Source of the DNA: Buchananella hordeovulneris | Lineage (GTDB): Bacteria; Actinomycetota; Actinomycetes; Actinomycetales; Actinomycetaceae | DNA: 64,000 nt | Assembly: GCF_001907235.1 (NCBI RefSeq) | Contig: NZ_MQVS01000002.1 | Span: 62,001 to 126,000, forward strand | Direction of reading: 5' to 3' | Translations under genes and position numbers: made by a program | Notes under the pieces: generated by a model | The model's database searches: none | Told to the model about the DNA's origin: nothing | The model's input: the letters and a program-made list of their open reading frames with translations, nothing else | Shown here: in pieces, positions 17,909 to 27,552 of the stretch | Layout of the letters: the number at the start of each line of letters is the position of its first letter | How positions within the stretch are numbered: position 1 is the stretch's first letter

Positions 17909-19425
17909 ACGAGATGGCGTGGGGGCAGACGTGGCCGTCGCCCGCCGAATTTCCCCAGGTGGCAACGGATCGGGCGTTGGTGCCGGTGGTGCGTCGGTTG
18001 CTGGCCGAGGAGCTCACCGCGGTCGGGGTGTACCGGCACCTGGCCGCGGGGCAGGACGGGACGTTCCTGCTGGAATCGGCCGAGCACGGTGGGGCCTGGG
18101 GGCGCTGGAGCTTCATCGGGGTGCGGGCCCTGGCGCACTGCACCGGCACTATCGAGCACGTGCGTTGGCAGGGACAGCTGCCCGCCGGGGTGCCGCGGCA
18201 AGGCCCCGCCCTGCCGGTGCTGGAACAGAGCCTGGCGGCGCTCCAAAGCGCGCCGCTGCCAGGGCTGCCACCCCTGGCGGGCGCCCTGGTGGGGGCGCTC
18301 GGCTGGGATCTGGTCTACGCCTGGGAGCCGACCCTGCGGCGGCAGGCTCCCGCTGAGCTGGCGCTGCCGGATGTCGCGTTGCTGCTGGCGGGCGACGTCG
18401 TCGCCCTCGACCACGCGGCCGGGGAGATGTGGCTGATCACTTTGACCGATCCCACCACCCACGACGCCTACCAGGCCGCGGTGGACCGCCTGGACCAGAT
18501 GCAGCAGGCGTTGGCGGCCCCGGCGGCGCCCGCCCTAGCCGCACAGGGGCAGGCGGAGGCGGGGGAGGTCCGGCACCGCACGGCGGCGGCGGACTTTCAA
18601 GCCGCTGTCCGCGCGGCGCAGGAAGCGATCGTTGACGGCGAGGTCTTCCAGGTGGTGCTCTCCCAACGCACTGATGTCGACTGCGCGGCCAGCCCACTGG
18701 CGGTCTACCGGGCCCTGCGCACCATCAATCCGTCGCCCTACATGTACCTGCTGAACCTGCAGGCCGACGGCGAACCCTTTAGCGTCGTCGGTTCCTCGCC
18801 TGAGACCCTGGTACGAGTGCAAGAAGGCAGCGTCCAGACTTTCCCCATCGCGGGCTCCCGCCCCCGCGCCGCTGCTCCGCAAACCGATCAGGCGCGGGCC
18901 GCCGAGCTCTTGGCTGACCCGAAGGAGCTGAGCGAGCACACGATGTTGGTGGACCTAGCCCGGAACGACCTCACGAAGGTGTGCCGGCCAGAGTCAATCG
19001 CCGTCAACCCGCTCATGGAAATCAAACGCTTCAGCCACATCATGCACATTTCCTCCACGGTCCGCGGCCAGCTGCGGCCCGGCAAGACGGCGCTCGATGC
19101 CCTGGTGGCAACCTTCCCAGCCGGAACCCTCTCGGGGGCCCCCAAACCGCGGGCGGTGGAGCTGATCGACACACTGGAGCCGGTGCGGCGCGGCCTGTAC
19201 GGCGGGGTGGTGGGCTACTTCGACTTCGCTGGGAACGCCGACCTGGCGATCGCCATCCGCACCGCCGTCCTGCGGCGCGGCGTGGCACACATCCAGGCCG
19301 GGGCCGGTGTCGTCGCCGACTCGGTACCCCAACTGGAACACGAGGAGACCCGCCACAAGGCGGCAGCCGTGGTGCGAGCGGTGCAGCTGGCCGCCAGCCT
19401 GGCCCCACTAGCAGGAGAGGAATAA
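17905..19425 (+). CDS. trpE: Anthranilate synthase component I TrpE
   Basis: 506 aa. LLES in [10 protein letters not shown] (residues ~55) is the tryptophan feedback site. Catalytic-domain motifs are [33 protein letters not shown] and [11 protein letters not shown]. It makes anthranilate from chorismate with ammonia delivered by TrpG, which is not encoded here. The GTG start overlaps the hisI stop by GTGA. No leader-peptide attenuator fits in the 4-nt overlap, so trpE expression follows the his genes. Confidence 0.96.
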   Translation: MNEMAWGQTWPSPAEFPQVATDRALVPVVRRLLAEELTAVGVYRHLAAGQDGTFLLESAEHGGAWGRWSFIGVRALAHCTGTIEHVRWQGQLPAGVPRQGPALPVLEQSLAALQSAPLPGLPPLAGALVGALGWDLVYAWEPTLRRQAPAELALPDVALLLAGDVVALDHAAGEMWLITLTDPTTHDAYQAAVDRLDQMQQALAAPAAPALAAQGQAEAGEVRHRTAAADFQAAVRAAQEAIVDGEVFQVVLSQRTDVDCAASPLAVYRALRTINPSPYMYLLNLQADGEPFSVVGSSPETLVRVQEGSVQTFPIAGSRPRAAAPQTDQARAAELLADPKELSEHTMLVDLARNDLTKVCRPESIAVNPLMEIKRFSHIMHISSTVRGQLRPGKTALDALVATFPAGTLSGAPKPRAVELIDTLEPVRRGLYGGVVGYFDFAGNADLAIAIRTAVLRRGVAHIQAGAGVVADSVPQLEHEETRHKAAAVVRAVQLAASLAPLAGEE

Positions 19426-19428
19426 CCG

Positions 19429-20610
19429 GTGGAGTTGCTCCGCGGTGGAAAGAGACTCGCCCAGCTCTCGGACACCTGGTTCGTGGTGACCCTGTGGGCG
19501 CTCACCCGCATCCTGCACGGCCTATGGCTGGCTATCGTCGGCGCGCAAAATGGCCGAAGTGTGGACAGCATGCTGCGTAACTGGGACACGGTCCACTACC
19601 TGGCGATTGCCGACAACGGCTACGACCTGTCCGACTTTGCCCCCCGCGTGGCGTTCTTCCCGGGCTTGCCGCTGGTGCTGCGGGCGGGGCAGCTGTTCGG
19701 ACTTAGCAACCTGTTGACCGGGGTGGTGCTGTCTGCCGTCTGTTCCCTGCTCGCGGCCTTGGCCCTGGCCCGCTTGGGGGGCCGCTGGGTGGCTCTTGCC
19801 TGGCTGGTGGCGCCCATGAGCGTCTTCGCCATGGTGGTCTACACCGAGGCCCCGTTCGCGGCGGCCGCCTTCTGGGCCTGGGAGCGGGCGCGGCGCGGGC
19901 AGTGGCCCGCCGCCGCGGCCCTGACGGCCCTGGCCTGCACGCTACGGGTCAACGGGTTATTCGTGGCCGGGGCGATAGGTTTGCTGATCTTGTTACAGGT
20001 GCGGGGCCTGGCGGCCAAGGCGCGCGCGATCGGTTGGCTGACTTTGCCCGCCGTCACCTTCGCGGCCTACATGGGCTACCTGTGGTGGCTGACCGGCAAT
20101 TCGCGCGCCTGGTTGGATGCCCAAAAGGAGGGCTGGCAACGGGAGTTCACCTGGCCCTGGGACACCATCAAGGCCACCCTCCGGGCTATCCATGACTATC
20201 CAGACTTCGCGCTCATGTTCCGGTTCGAACTGGTGGTGTTCGTCCTCGGGCTGCTGTTGTTGGCCTGGCTGGTGGGGCGGCGCGCCTGGGCCGACGGCGC
20301 CTACCTAGCGGTGACCCTAGCGGCGTTTGGCACCTCGATCTGGCTCTTCTCGGTGCCCCGCTCGATGCTGTATTGGTGGCCGCTGTGGCTCGTGATCGGG
20401 GCCTGGGTCAGGCGCAGGCCGACTCCGGCCCCCGGGGAGGCAGCGGAGCAGCCAGAGACGATCCCGGCGGCGCAACCACTGGCACCCGCCGGGGGCGGGT
20501 GGCCGGTAGCGGCCTGGCGGGTGGGCCTATACGCGACCTACGTGGTGGCCGCCTTCGGGATGAGCCTGTGGTGGGCGCGCCTGTTCTACCTGGGGCAGTG
20601 GGCCGGGTGA
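19429..20610 (+). CDS. PIG-V-like membrane mannosyltransferase-family protein
   Basis: 393 aa with about 9-10 hydrophobic segments. The loop after the first segment reads RNWDTVHYLAIADNGY, and it is followed by FFPGLPLVLR; both resemble the acidic-loop region of the PIG-V/Mannosyl_trans2 family of lipid-linked-sugar transferases. VVYTEAPFAAAAFWAWERAR is the second conserved region. It lies 3 nt after trpE and before trpC, the slot that holds the membrane protein Rv1610 in M. tuberculosis. A role in cell-envelope glycan synthesis is likely, but the acceptor is unknown. Confidence 0.7.
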   Translation: MELLRGGKRLAQLSDTWFVVTLWALTRILHGLWLAIVGAQNGRSVDSMLRNWDTVHYLAIADNGYDLSDFAPRVAFFPGLPLVLRAGQLFGLSNLLTGVVLSAVCSLLAALALARLGGRWVALAWLVAPMSVFAMVVYTEAPFAAAAFWAWERARRGQWPAAAALTALACTLRVNGLFVAGAIGLLILLQVRGLAAKARAIGWLTLPAVTFAAYMGYLWWLTGNSRAWLDAQKEGWQREFTWPWDTIKATLRAIHDYPDFALMFRFELVVFVLGLLLLAWLVGRRAWADGAYLAVTLAAFGTSIWLFSVPRSMLYWWPLWLVIGAWVRRRPTPAPGEAAEQPETIPAAQPLAPAGGGWPVAAWRVGLYATYVVAAFGMSLWWARLFYLGQWAG

Positions 20611-20691
20611 GGGCGCTGGACAGAATTTGGTGCGGACGAGACCGCAAGTGCCGATAGGGTTAGCGGTGCCGACAAGCGCAAAGGACAACGG

Positions 20692-21525
20692 ATGAACGTA
20701 CTTGACGAGATAATCGCCGGCGTGCGGGAGGATCTCGCTGTCCGCGAGGCTGCCAAGCCTCTTGAGATGATCAAGGAGGAGGCGGCGAAGGTTGCCAGCG
20801 CACGGGCGGTCATTCCCGCGCTGCGCGCAGGGGCTGGCCCGGTGACCGTCATCGCCGAGGTCAAGCGCTCCAGCCCCTCCAAGGGGCTGCTTGCCGACAT
20901 TCCCGACCCGGCGACCCTGGCTCGCATGTACGAGGCCGGGGGCGCGTCCATGATCTCGGTCCTGACAGAACAGCGGCGCTTCAAGGGATCGCTGGCGGAC
21001 CTGGCGGCCGTACGCGCGGCCGTCGACGTGCCGGTGCTCCGCAAGGACTTCGTCGTCTCGCCCTACCAGGTGCACGAAGCGCGGGCCTATGGGGCCGACG
21101 CCGTCCTGCTGATCGTGGCCGCGCTGGCCCAGCCTGCTCTTGAGTCACTCATCGAGCGGGTCCATTCGTTGGGGATGACGGCGCTGGTGGAGACCCACAC
21201 GCGGTTAGAGGCCCGCCGGGCTGTCGACGCTGGCGCCCGCCTGGTGGGCGTCAATGCCCGCGACTTGACCACCTTGGAGGTAGACCGGGGAGTCTTTGCC
21301 CAGGTAGTCGACGTCCTGCCCGCCGACGTGACCGTGGTGGCGGAGTCCGGTGTCCGGGGGCCGCACGACGTCGTCGACTACTGCCGCGACGGTGCGCAAG
21401 CGGTGTTAGTGGGGGAGGCCCTAGTGAAGTCCGGGGATCCGCAGGGGGCGGTCGCGTCGTTCATCGCCGCCTGCTCCCACCCAATCCTCGGCCCGAATCC
21501 CGATCTTGGAAGGGAAGAAGCGTGA
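20692..21525 (+). CDS. trpC: Indole-3-glycerol phosphate synthase TrpC
   Basis: 277 aa TIM barrel. It has the diagnostic [40 protein letters not shown] and VVAESGV segments. It decarboxylates and closes CdRP to indole glycerol phosphate. A TAGGGT box at 20655-20660 upstream may give the trpCBA part an extra promoter. The stop overlaps the GTG of trpB. Confidence 0.96.
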   Translation: MNVLDEIIAGVREDLAVREAAKPLEMIKEEAAKVASARAVIPALRAGAGPVTVIAEVKRSSPSKGLLADIPDPATLARMYEAGGASMISVLTEQRRFKGSLADLAAVRAAVDVPVLRKDFVVSPYQVHEARAYGADAVLLIVAALAQPALESLIERVHSLGMTALVETHTRLEARRAVDAGARLVGVNARDLTTLEVDRGVFAQVVDVLPADVTVVAESGVRGPHDVVDYCRDGAQAVLVGEALVKSGDPQGAVASFIAACSHPILGPNPDLGREEA

Positions 21526-22787
21526 GTCTGTCGCAAGCGCCCGGCCCCTACTTTGGCCAGTTCGGTGGCCGGTATGTGCCAGAAGCCCTGCAAGCCACCC
21601 TTGATGAGCTGTCCGCCGCCTGGCAGGAGCTGCGGGACGATCCCGCCTTTCAGGCAGAGCTCGCAGAGCTGCACCGCACCTACGTCGGCCGTCCCTCCAT
21701 CATCACGGAGGTGCCGAAGTTTGCCTCCCACGCCGGCGAGGTACGGATAATCCTCAAGCGGGAAGACCTGAACCACACGGGCAGCCATAAGATCAACAAT
21801 GTGCTGGGGCAGGCGCTGCTGACCCGTAAGGTGGGCAAGCGCCGCATCATTGCCGAGACGGGCGCGGGTCAGCACGGGGTGGCCACCGCCACGGCCGCGG
21901 CCCTGCTCGGGCTGGAGTGCGTGATCTACATGGGGCAGGAGGATATGCGGCGGCAGGCCCTGAATGTTGCCCGCATGCGACTGCTCGGCACCGAAGTGCG
22001 CGGGGTGCAGGCCGGTTCCCGCACCCTGAAAGATGCCATCAACGAGGCATTTCGGGATTGGGTGGCCAACATCGAGACCACCAACTACATTTTCGGCACC
22101 GCGGCGGGGCCCGCACCGTTCCCGGCCCTGGTCCGGGACCTGCAAAAGATCATCGGGGAAGAAGCCCGCACCCAGGTGCGGGAACTGACCGGCCGACTGC
22201 CGGACCTCGTGTGCGCCTGCATCGGGGGCGGCTCTAACGCGATCGGCATTTTCAATGCCTTCCTCGACGACCCCGACGTGCGCCTGTTGGGACTGGAAGC
22301 GGCGGGGGACGGGGTCGACACCGGCAGGCACGCCGCCTCCATCAACCACGGCCAGGTCGGCGTGCTGCACGGCTCGAAGTCCTACCTGCTGCAGGATGCC
22401 GACGGGCAGACCCTGGACTCCCATTCGATTTCCGCCGGCCTGGATTACCCCGGTGTCGGCCCGCAGCACTCCTGGCTGCACGACATCAACCGGGTCGAAT
22501 ACGAACCGGTCACGGACGCCGAAGCCATGGAGGCCTTCCGGCTGCTCAGCCACTCGGAGGGAATCATCCCCGCCATCGAGTCCGCGCACGCCCTGGCGGG
22601 GGCGCTGCGCGCGGGGCGGGCCATGACGCAGGCGGGACAGCGGGCCGCCGACGGCAGCCAGCCCGTCATTTTGGTAAATCTGTCGGGGCGCGGCGACAAG
22701 GACGTGGCGACGGCGGCCCAATGGTTTGGCCTGCTGGACGCGCACGAGGCCGGGCAGGCCGCGAAAGAAATGGGGCAGAGCGAATGA
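21522..22787 (+). CDS. trpB: Tryptophan synthase beta chain TrpB
   Basis: 421 aa. The PLP lysine lies in [11 protein letters not shown], and the phosphate-binding loop is GGGSNAIG. The protein also has ETGAGQHG and the C-terminal SGRGDKD. It condenses indole with serine. Its length and motifs are those of the standard TrpB1 type that pairs with TrpA. GTG start overlapping trpC, and ATGA overlap with trpA. Confidence 0.97.
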   Translation: MSLSQAPGPYFGQFGGRYVPEALQATLDELSAAWQELRDDPAFQAELAELHRTYVGRPSIITEVPKFASHAGEVRIILKREDLNHTGSHKINNVLGQALLTRKVGKRRIIAETGAGQHGVATATAAALLGLECVIYMGQEDMRRQALNVARMRLLGTEVRGVQAGSRTLKDAINEAFRDWVANIETTNYIFGTAAGPAPFPALVRDLQKIIGEEARTQVRELTGRLPDLVCACIGGGSNAIGIFNAFLDDPDVRLLGLEAAGDGVDTGRHAASINHGQVGVLHGSKSYLLQDADGQTLDSHSISAGLDYPGVGPQHSWLHDINRVEYEPVTDAEAMEAFRLLSHSEGIIPAIESAHALAGALRAGRAMTQAGQRAADGSQPVILVNLSGRGDKDVATAAQWFGLLDAHEAGQAAKEMGQSE

Positions 22788-23578
22788 CGGCGATTCTCTC
22801 GGGTCCGCGCATCAGCGCCTTGCGGCAGGCGGGACAGGCCGCCCTGGTGGGTTTTCTGCCGGTGGGCTATCCAACGGTGGCTGGGTCGTTGGACGCGGTG
22901 CGGGCCCTGATAGATGGCGGGGTGGATGTCATCGAGCTGGGTTTTCCCTACTCCGATCCGGGCATGGATGGCGAAGTGATTCAGGCCGCCAACAAGCTCG
23001 CCTTGGAGCGCGGTGTGCGCATGCGGGACTATCTGGCTGCCGTCGAAACGCTGGCCCCGCTGGGCGTGCCGATCACCTTGATGACCTACTTCAACCCGGT
23101 TTTCCGTTACGGACAGGCGGCCTTCGCCCGGGACGTGGCTAACGCCGGGGGCGCCGGGGTCATCACCCCGGATCTGACTCCCGATGCGGGTGGCGAGTGG
23201 ATAGCGGCGACCGACGCGGCGGGCTTGGAGCGCATTTTCTTGGTGGCTCCGTCATCCACCACGGCGCGCCTGGAATTGACGGTGGCGGCGCATCGGGGCT
23301 GGATTTACGCGGCCTCCACCATGGGGGTGACGGGGGTGCGCAGCCAGGTCGACGGTGTCGCCCAGGAGCTGGTGGCCCGGACACGGGCCGCCGGGGCCGA
23401 GAACGTGTGTGTCGGTCTCGGGGTATCCAACCGGGAGCAGGCAGCCGAGCTGGCGGCTTACGCTGACGGGGTGATTGTCGGTTCGGCGTTTGTGCGGGCG
23501 GTTGGCGAGGCGCAGCCCGCCGAGCTGCGGAAATTGACGGCCCTAGCGCAAAGCATCAAGGAAGGAACCCGCCCATGA
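22784..23578 (+). CDS. trpA: Tryptophan synthase alpha chain TrpA
   Basis: 264 aa TIM barrel. [19 protein letters not shown] holds the catalytic Glu and Asp. It is followed by [20 protein letters not shown] and [11 protein letters not shown]. It cleaves indole glycerol phosphate and passes indole to TrpB. The Val/Met substitutions around SDPGMDGE (usually SDPxADGP) are mild. It overlaps lgt by ATGA. Confidence 0.96.
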   Translation: MTAILSGPRISALRQAGQAALVGFLPVGYPTVAGSLDAVRALIDGGVDVIELGFPYSDPGMDGEVIQAANKLALERGVRMRDYLAAVETLAPLGVPITLMTYFNPVFRYGQAAFARDVANAGGAGVITPDLTPDAGGEWIAATDAAGLERIFLVAPSSTTARLELTVAAHRGWIYAASTMGVTGVRSQVDGVAQELVARTRAAGAENVCVGLGVSNREQAAELAAYADGVIVGSAFVRAVGEAQPAELRKLTALAQSIKEGTRP

Positions 23579-24624
23579 AGTTGCCCGCGAGCATCCCGAG
23601 CCCCGGCGAATCTGTTTGGTACCTGGGTCCGCTACCGCTGCGGGCCTACGCCTTGTGCATCATCGTCGGCATCGTGGTGGCGGTGTGGTGGACCGCCAAG
23701 CGGTACGCCCGCGCCGGAGGAGACGGCGAGCTCGTGTTCGATGCCGCCGTCTGGTTGGTGCCAGCGGGCATCATCGGTGGGCGCCTCTACCATGTGGTCT
23801 CCAGTCCGGACCGTTACTTTGGGGCGGACGGTGACCTCAGCCGCATTCCGCAGATCTGGACCGGGGGACTGGGAATCTGGGGGGCGATCACGCTCGGGGC
23901 GTTGGTGGCGTGGTGGTATCTGCGGCGTCGCAACGTCGCGTTCGCGCCGTTTGCCGATGCCCTGGCCCCCGCCGTCATCGTGGCGCAGGCCATCGGGCGG
24001 CTGGGGAACTGGTTCAACCAGGAGCTCTTCGGTGCCCCGACCACCCTGCCGTGGGGGCTGCAGATCGACAATGCGCACCTGCCGGCGGGGTACGCTCCCG
24101 GTACCCTGTTCCACCCGACTTTCCTGTATGAGCTGCTGTGGAACCTGGCGGTGGCGGCCTTCCTGGTTTTCATTGAGCGGCGGCGGCGACTGGCGCCCGG
24201 GCAGTTGTTTGCCCTGTACGTGTTTGGTTACACACTCGGGCGCGTGTGGATCGAGATGCTGCGCATCGACGACGCGGAGCTCATCTTCGGCGTGCGGTTG
24301 AACGTGTGGGTGGCACTGCTGGTGGGTATCGGAGCTCTCGTGGCCTACTGGTGGCTGGGCCGCCACCCGCGCCGCGGTCTGCCCCCGGTTGCCGCAGGGG
24401 CCGCCGCGGACGAAACGCCTGCCCTGTCGGCGGAAGCTGAAGCCGCCGCGGACGCCGCGGCCGAAGTGGACGAGCCTGCCGCGTCGGCCACGGCAGTGGC
24501 GGACGACGAAGCTGCCGCACCTGCCGGGAAAGACGCGGCCCTGGCGAGAGAGCCCGAGACCGAAGAGCCGCAGGCTGAGCCGCCCGTCCCCGGTGGGCGA
24601 GCAGCCGATCAGCCCGCCGATTAG
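23575..24624 (+). CDS. lgt: Prolipoprotein diacylglyceryl transferase Lgt
   Basis: 349 aa. The first ~270 residues are a seven-helix membrane domain with PLPLRAYAL, GGRLYHV and the Lgt signature IGRLGNWFNQELFG. It transfers diacylglycerol to the lipobox cysteine of preprolipoproteins; at least four candidate substrates are encoded in this window. The last ~80 residues are an Ala/Glu/Asp-rich tail of low complexity, a common actinobacterial addition. The ATG overlaps the trpA stop. Confidence 0.95.
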   Translation: MKLPASIPSPGESVWYLGPLPLRAYALCIIVGIVVAVWWTAKRYARAGGDGELVFDAAVWLVPAGIIGGRLYHVVSSPDRYFGADGDLSRIPQIWTGGLGIWGAITLGALVAWWYLRRRNVAFAPFADALAPAVIVAQAIGRLGNWFNQELFGAPTTLPWGLQIDNAHLPAGYAPGTLFHPTFLYELLWNLAVAAFLVFIERRRRLAPGQLFALYVFGYTLGRVWIEMLRIDDAELIFGVRLNVWVALLVGIGALVAYWWLGRHPRRGLPPVAAGAAADETPALSAEAEAAADAAAEVDEPAASATAVADDEAAAPAGKDAALAREPETEEPQAEPPVPGGRAADQPAD

Positions 24625-24769
24625 TCCCGGTGATTCGCGCCGTCGACCATTAGCCGGGATAATGCTTCGCAGGCGAATGTAGACGGCGGGCCCCCGCGGC
24701 GGCCGGAAATCCGTAGGCGCGGCCGCTGGCAGGCGCCCGCCCCACCGTAGTTGTCGGACGACTTTCCAT

Positions 24770-24775
24770 TAGGCT
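24770..24775 (+). promoter_or_regulatory. -10 box (TAGGCT) for pyk
   Basis: TAGGCT is 7 nt before the ATG at 24783. An AGGAG lies in between but is only 2 nt from the ATG, so leaderless starting is more likely. The 158-nt gap after lgt holds a weak CCCGG/CCGGG hairpin (about 24629-24659) and nothing else I recognise. Confidence 0.4.
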
Positions 24776-24782
24776 AGGAGCT

Positions 24783-26213
24783 ATGCGTAGAGCGAAGATC
24801 GTGTGCACGATTGGTCCAGTCACCTCAAACCCCGACCAGGTCCAAGCCCTGGTAGACGCAGGCATGGACATTGCCCGCATCAACTGCTCCCACGGCACCC
24901 AGGCAGGGCACGAGGAGGTCTACCGCAACGTGCGCCGGTCCGCTGACGCCTCCGGGCGGGCCGTGGCTATCCTGGCCGACTTGCAGGGGCCGAAGATTCG
25001 GCTCGGCAAGTTCCAGGACGACGCCAAGCACTATCTGGAAGTGGGCGACACGTTCACCATCACGGTCGACGACATTCTCGGCACCAAGGAGCGGGTTTCC
25101 ACCACGTTCAAGGGACTTCCCGCTGACTGCCGCCCGGGCGACCGGCTGCTGATCGATGACGGCAACGTGGCGGTACGGGTGGTGGAAGTCACCGCTACGG
25201 ACGTCATTACGCGCTGTGAGGTGGCTGGTTACGTCTCCAATTCCAAGGGCATCAACCTGCCTGGGGTGGCGGTGTCGGTGCCTGCGCTGTCGGAGAAGGA
25301 TCGCGACGATCTGCGGTGGGCCCTGCGTTTGGGGGTGGACGTCATCGCCCTGTCTTTCGTCCGCAACGCTGACGATGTTAAGGACGTGCACGAGATCATG
25401 CGCGAAGAGGGGCGCATGATTCCGGTTATCGCCAAGATTGAAAAGCCGCAGGCGGTCAGCGCCCTGCGGGAGATCATCGACGCGTTCGACGGTGTGATGG
25501 TGGCCCGCGGAGACCTCGGGGTTGAGATGCCGCTGGAGGCCGTGCCGCTCGTCCAGAAGCGGGCCATCGAACTGGCCCGGCGGGATGCCAAGCCGGTCAT
25601 CGTGGCCACCCAGGTGTTGGAGTCGATGATTCAAAACCCGCGCCCGACCCGCGCGGAAGCCTCCGACTGCGCCAACGCCATCCTGGATGGCGCCGATGCC
25701 GTCATGCTCTCGGGGGAGACCTCCGTCGGCAAGTATCCGATCGAGGCGGTGCGCACCATGTCGCGCATCATCGAGAACGTGGAAGAAAACGGTGGGGAGC
25801 GGATCGCGCCCCTCGGTTCGATTCCGCGGACCCGCGGCGGGGTGATCACGAAGGCCGCCGTCGAGATGGCTGACGTCCTAGACGTGAAGTACCTGGTGAC
25901 CTTCACCCAGTCCGGGGATACGGCGCGCCGGATGTCTCGTCTGCGTCCCACCATTCCGCTGCTGGCTTTCACGCCCCTAGACGAGACCCGCTCGCAGCTG
26001 GCGCTGTCCTGGGGCGTGCAGCCCTACAAGGTGCCGCACGTGTCGCACACCGACCAGATGGTGCGGCAGGTGGATCAGGTGTTGCAATCGGCGCACCTGG
26101 CTGAAGAAGGCGACACGATCATCATCTGCGCGGGCATGCCGCCGGGCACGCCCGGCTCCACTAACGCGATCCGGGTACACACGGTGGGGGACGAATCCGA
26201 TCACCACGCGTGA
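24783..26213 (+). CDS. pyk: Pyruvate kinase
   Basis: 476 aa, the usual length for actinobacterial pyruvate kinase. It has MRRAKIVCTIGP, the ADLQGPKIR loop, VIAKIEKPQA with the catalytic Lys, and MVARGDLGVEMP. It transfers phosphate from PEP to ADP, the last step of glycolysis. The position downstream of lgt is conserved in actinobacteria. A strong terminator follows. Confidence 0.97.
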   Translation: MRRAKIVCTIGPVTSNPDQVQALVDAGMDIARINCSHGTQAGHEEVYRNVRRSADASGRAVAILADLQGPKIRLGKFQDDAKHYLEVGDTFTITVDDILGTKERVSTTFKGLPADCRPGDRLLIDDGNVAVRVVEVTATDVITRCEVAGYVSNSKGINLPGVAVSVPALSEKDRDDLRWALRLGVDVIALSFVRNADDVKDVHEIMREEGRMIPVIAKIEKPQAVSALREIIDAFDGVMVARGDLGVEMPLEAVPLVQKRAIELARRDAKPVIVATQVLESMIQNPRPTRAEASDCANAILDGADAVMLSGETSVGKYPIEAVRTMSRIIENVEENGGERIAPLGSIPRTRGGVITKAAVEMADVLDVKYLVTFTQSGDTARRMSRLRPTIPLLAFTPLDETRSQLALSWGVQPYKVPHVSHTDQMVRQVDQVLQSAHLAEEGDTIIICAGMPPGTPGSTNAIRVHTVGDESDHHA

Positions 26214-26219
26214 CGCAGC

Positions 26220-26253
26220 AAGGTAAGGGGGCCGCGCGGCCCCCTTACCTTTT
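26220..26253. terminator. Strong bidirectional terminator after pyk
   Basis: A palindromic stem (AAGGTAAGGGGGCC at 26220-26233 with its complement ending at 26251) is followed by TTTTACTTTTC. In the other direction it lies beyond the end of the minus-strand tRNA gene. Confidence 0.85.
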
Positions 26254-26307
26254 ACTTTTCCCGCAACAACAACGGCCCGCCGCACCTTTAGTGCAGCGGG
26301 CCGAAAG

Positions 26308-26381
26308 TGCCCCGGGTGGGATTCGAACCCACAACCTGTCGATTTTGAGTCGACCGCCTCTGCCAGTTGGGCCACCGGGGC
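26308..26381 (-). tRNA. tRNA-Leu (anticodon CAA) with a short variable loop
   Basis: On the minus strand the 74-nt cloverleaf has a perfect 7-bp acceptor stem (GCCCCGG with CCGGGGC, discriminator A). The D-arm is GCC/GGC. The 5-bp anticodon stem GTCGA/TCGAC carries the 7-nt loop CTCAAAA, so the anticodon is CAA. The variable region has only 5 nt (AGGTT). The T-arm is GTGGG-TTCGAAT-CCCAC. No CCA is encoded. CAA reads the Leu codon UUG, but normal bacterial tRNA-Leu is class II with a long variable arm. Confidence 0.88.
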
Positions 26382-26407
26382 TCCGGTGTGAACCGGGGAT
26401 AGTCTAC

Positions 26408-26413
26408 TAGTAT
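26408..26413 (+). promoter_or_regulatory. Leaderless-type -10 box (TAGTAT)
   Basis: TAGTAT is 7 nt before the GTG of the ANTAR regulator at 26421. Confidence 0.5.
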
Positions 26414-26420
26414 TGCGAGA

Positions 26421-27068
26421 GTGAACGAGCACAAAAACGACGATTCAGTGGATGCAATCCTCGCCACATCGGATCCGCAGGGCGAACAGTCGCCCGCCCG
26501 CCGGGTGGTGGTGGCCGAGGATGAGGCCTTGATCCGCGTTGACATCGTGGAGATCCTCGAGGCCGCCGGCTACGAAGTGGTAGGCGAGGCTACCAACGGC
26601 GAAGAGGCCGTCAGCCTAGTTGACGAGCTCGCGCCAGACCTCGTGGTCATGGACGTGAAGATGCCTGGCATGGACGGCATTACCGCGGCTGACCGCATTT
26701 TGAAGGACAACGCCTGTGCAGTAGTGATGCTGACGGCCTTTTCCCAGAAGGAACTGGTGGAGCGGGCCCGGGACGTGGGCGCCATGGCGTACGTCACGAA
26801 ACCGTTCACGGAAGCTGACTTGCTGCCCGCCCTGGAGATTGCCTACGCCCGCTACCAAGAGATCGTGGCGTTAGAAGACGAGATCGCGGACATGCAGGAC
26901 CGCTTCGAGACCCGCAAGCGAGTGGACCGCGCCCGCGGGCTGCTGATGACCGAGATGAACCTGACGGAGGCCGAGGCCTTCCGCTGGATCCAGAAAACCT
27001 CCATGGATCGGCGCCTGACCATGCGGGAGGTCGCCGACGCCGTCATCGAGCAGATCGGCAAGAAGTAG
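26421..27068 (+). CDS. pdtaR: ANTAR-domain response regulator (PdtaR-like)
   Basis: 215 aa. After a ~28-residue N-terminal tail comes a receiver domain with RVVVAEDEALIRVD (acidic pocket), VVMDVKMPGMDG (phospho-acceptor Asp), MLTAFSQ and YVTKPF. The C-terminal ~60 residues form an ANTAR RNA-binding domain with RKRVDRARGLLM, EAEAFRWIQKTSMDRR and REVADAVIE. Phosphorylated PdtaR binds two-hexaloop RNA structures and prevents early termination. Its kinase PdtaS is encoded elsewhere. GTG start close to a -10 box. Confidence 0.93.
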   Translation: MNEHKNDDSVDAILATSDPQGEQSPARRVVVAEDEALIRVDIVEILEAAGYEVVGEATNGEEAVSLVDELAPDLVVMDVKMPGMDGITAADRILKDNACAVVMLTAFSQKELVERARDVGAMAYVTKPFTEADLLPALEIAYARYQEIVALEDEIADMQDRFETRKRVDRARGLLMTEMNLTEAEAFRWIQKTSMDRRLTMREVADAVIEQIGKK

Positions 27069-27076
27069 CCGCACAG

Positions 27077-27111
27077 GTTTAGGGGGGTGAGCAACGCTCA
27101 CCCCCCTAAAC
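27077..27111. terminator. Strong bidirectional terminator
   Basis: A perfect 16-bp stem (27077-27092 with 27096-27111) lies between the convergent pdtaR and thioesterase genes. It begins GTTTAGGGGGG and therefore ends with an A/T step in both directions. Confidence 0.8.
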
Positions 27112-27123
27112 TCTTGGCTTCGC

Positions 27124-27534
27124 CTAGCGGGTGCCCGTCAGCAGGAGCAACGTCAGGCGGGCCGAGGCGGTGCGGCGCCCGGCGTCGTCGACGATGGTGA
27201 TGTCGTAGGTGGCGATGGTGCGTCCGAGGTGGGCGGCGGTGGCGGTGGCCGTCAGCTGCCCGCTACGGGCGGCCCGATGATGGGTGACACTCAGGTCCAC
27301 GCCGACGGCGGCGCTCGCCCCGACCGCCAACGCTTGGGCGCGCCCGGCCAGCGAACCGGCCGTCTCGGCCAGGGCGGCGTTGGCGCCCCCGTGCAGGATG
27401 CCGAGCGGCTGGGTATTGCCCTCCACCGGCATGGTGGCCACGCACCGGGTGGGACCGACCTCCTGCACAGCGATGCCCAGTTTGGTCGCGAAGGGGCCAA
27501 GTTCGGTGGTGGCGAGGTAAGAATCGGCAGTCAT
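27124..27534 (-). CDS. PaaI/hotdog-fold thioesterase
   Basis: 136 aa. It is a single hotdog domain with LGILHGGANAALAETAGSLA, where HGG and the following Asn/Glu helix form the active-site region of the PaaI/YbdB/MenI group. VGVDLSVTHHRAA follows. It should hydrolyse an acyl-CoA; a menaquinone- or phenylacetate-related substrate is possible, but the sequence does not decide. The ATG at 27534 is divergent from polA, and their starts are only 18 nt apart. Confidence 0.85.
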   Translation of the reverse strand: MTADSYLATTELGPFATKLGIAVQEVGPTRCVATMPVEGNTQPLGILHGGANAALAETAGSLAGRAQALAVGASAAVGVDLSVTHHRAARSGQLTATATAAHLGRTIATYDITIVDDAGRRTASARLTLLLLTGTR

Positions 27535-27539
27535 GGGCC

Positions 27540-27545
27540 TAGGGT
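27540..27545 (+). promoter_or_regulatory. Leaderless-type -10 box (TAGGGT) for polA
   Basis: TAGGGT is 7 nt before the polA GTG at 27553, inside the short divergent promoter region. Confidence 0.45.
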
Positions 27546-27552
27546 GGCACAG

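Noticed and set aside
24625-24782. Attenuator or riboswitch before pyk
   Set aside because: Only a weak hairpin is visible and no known aptamer motif; the -10 box predicts a leaderless transcript.
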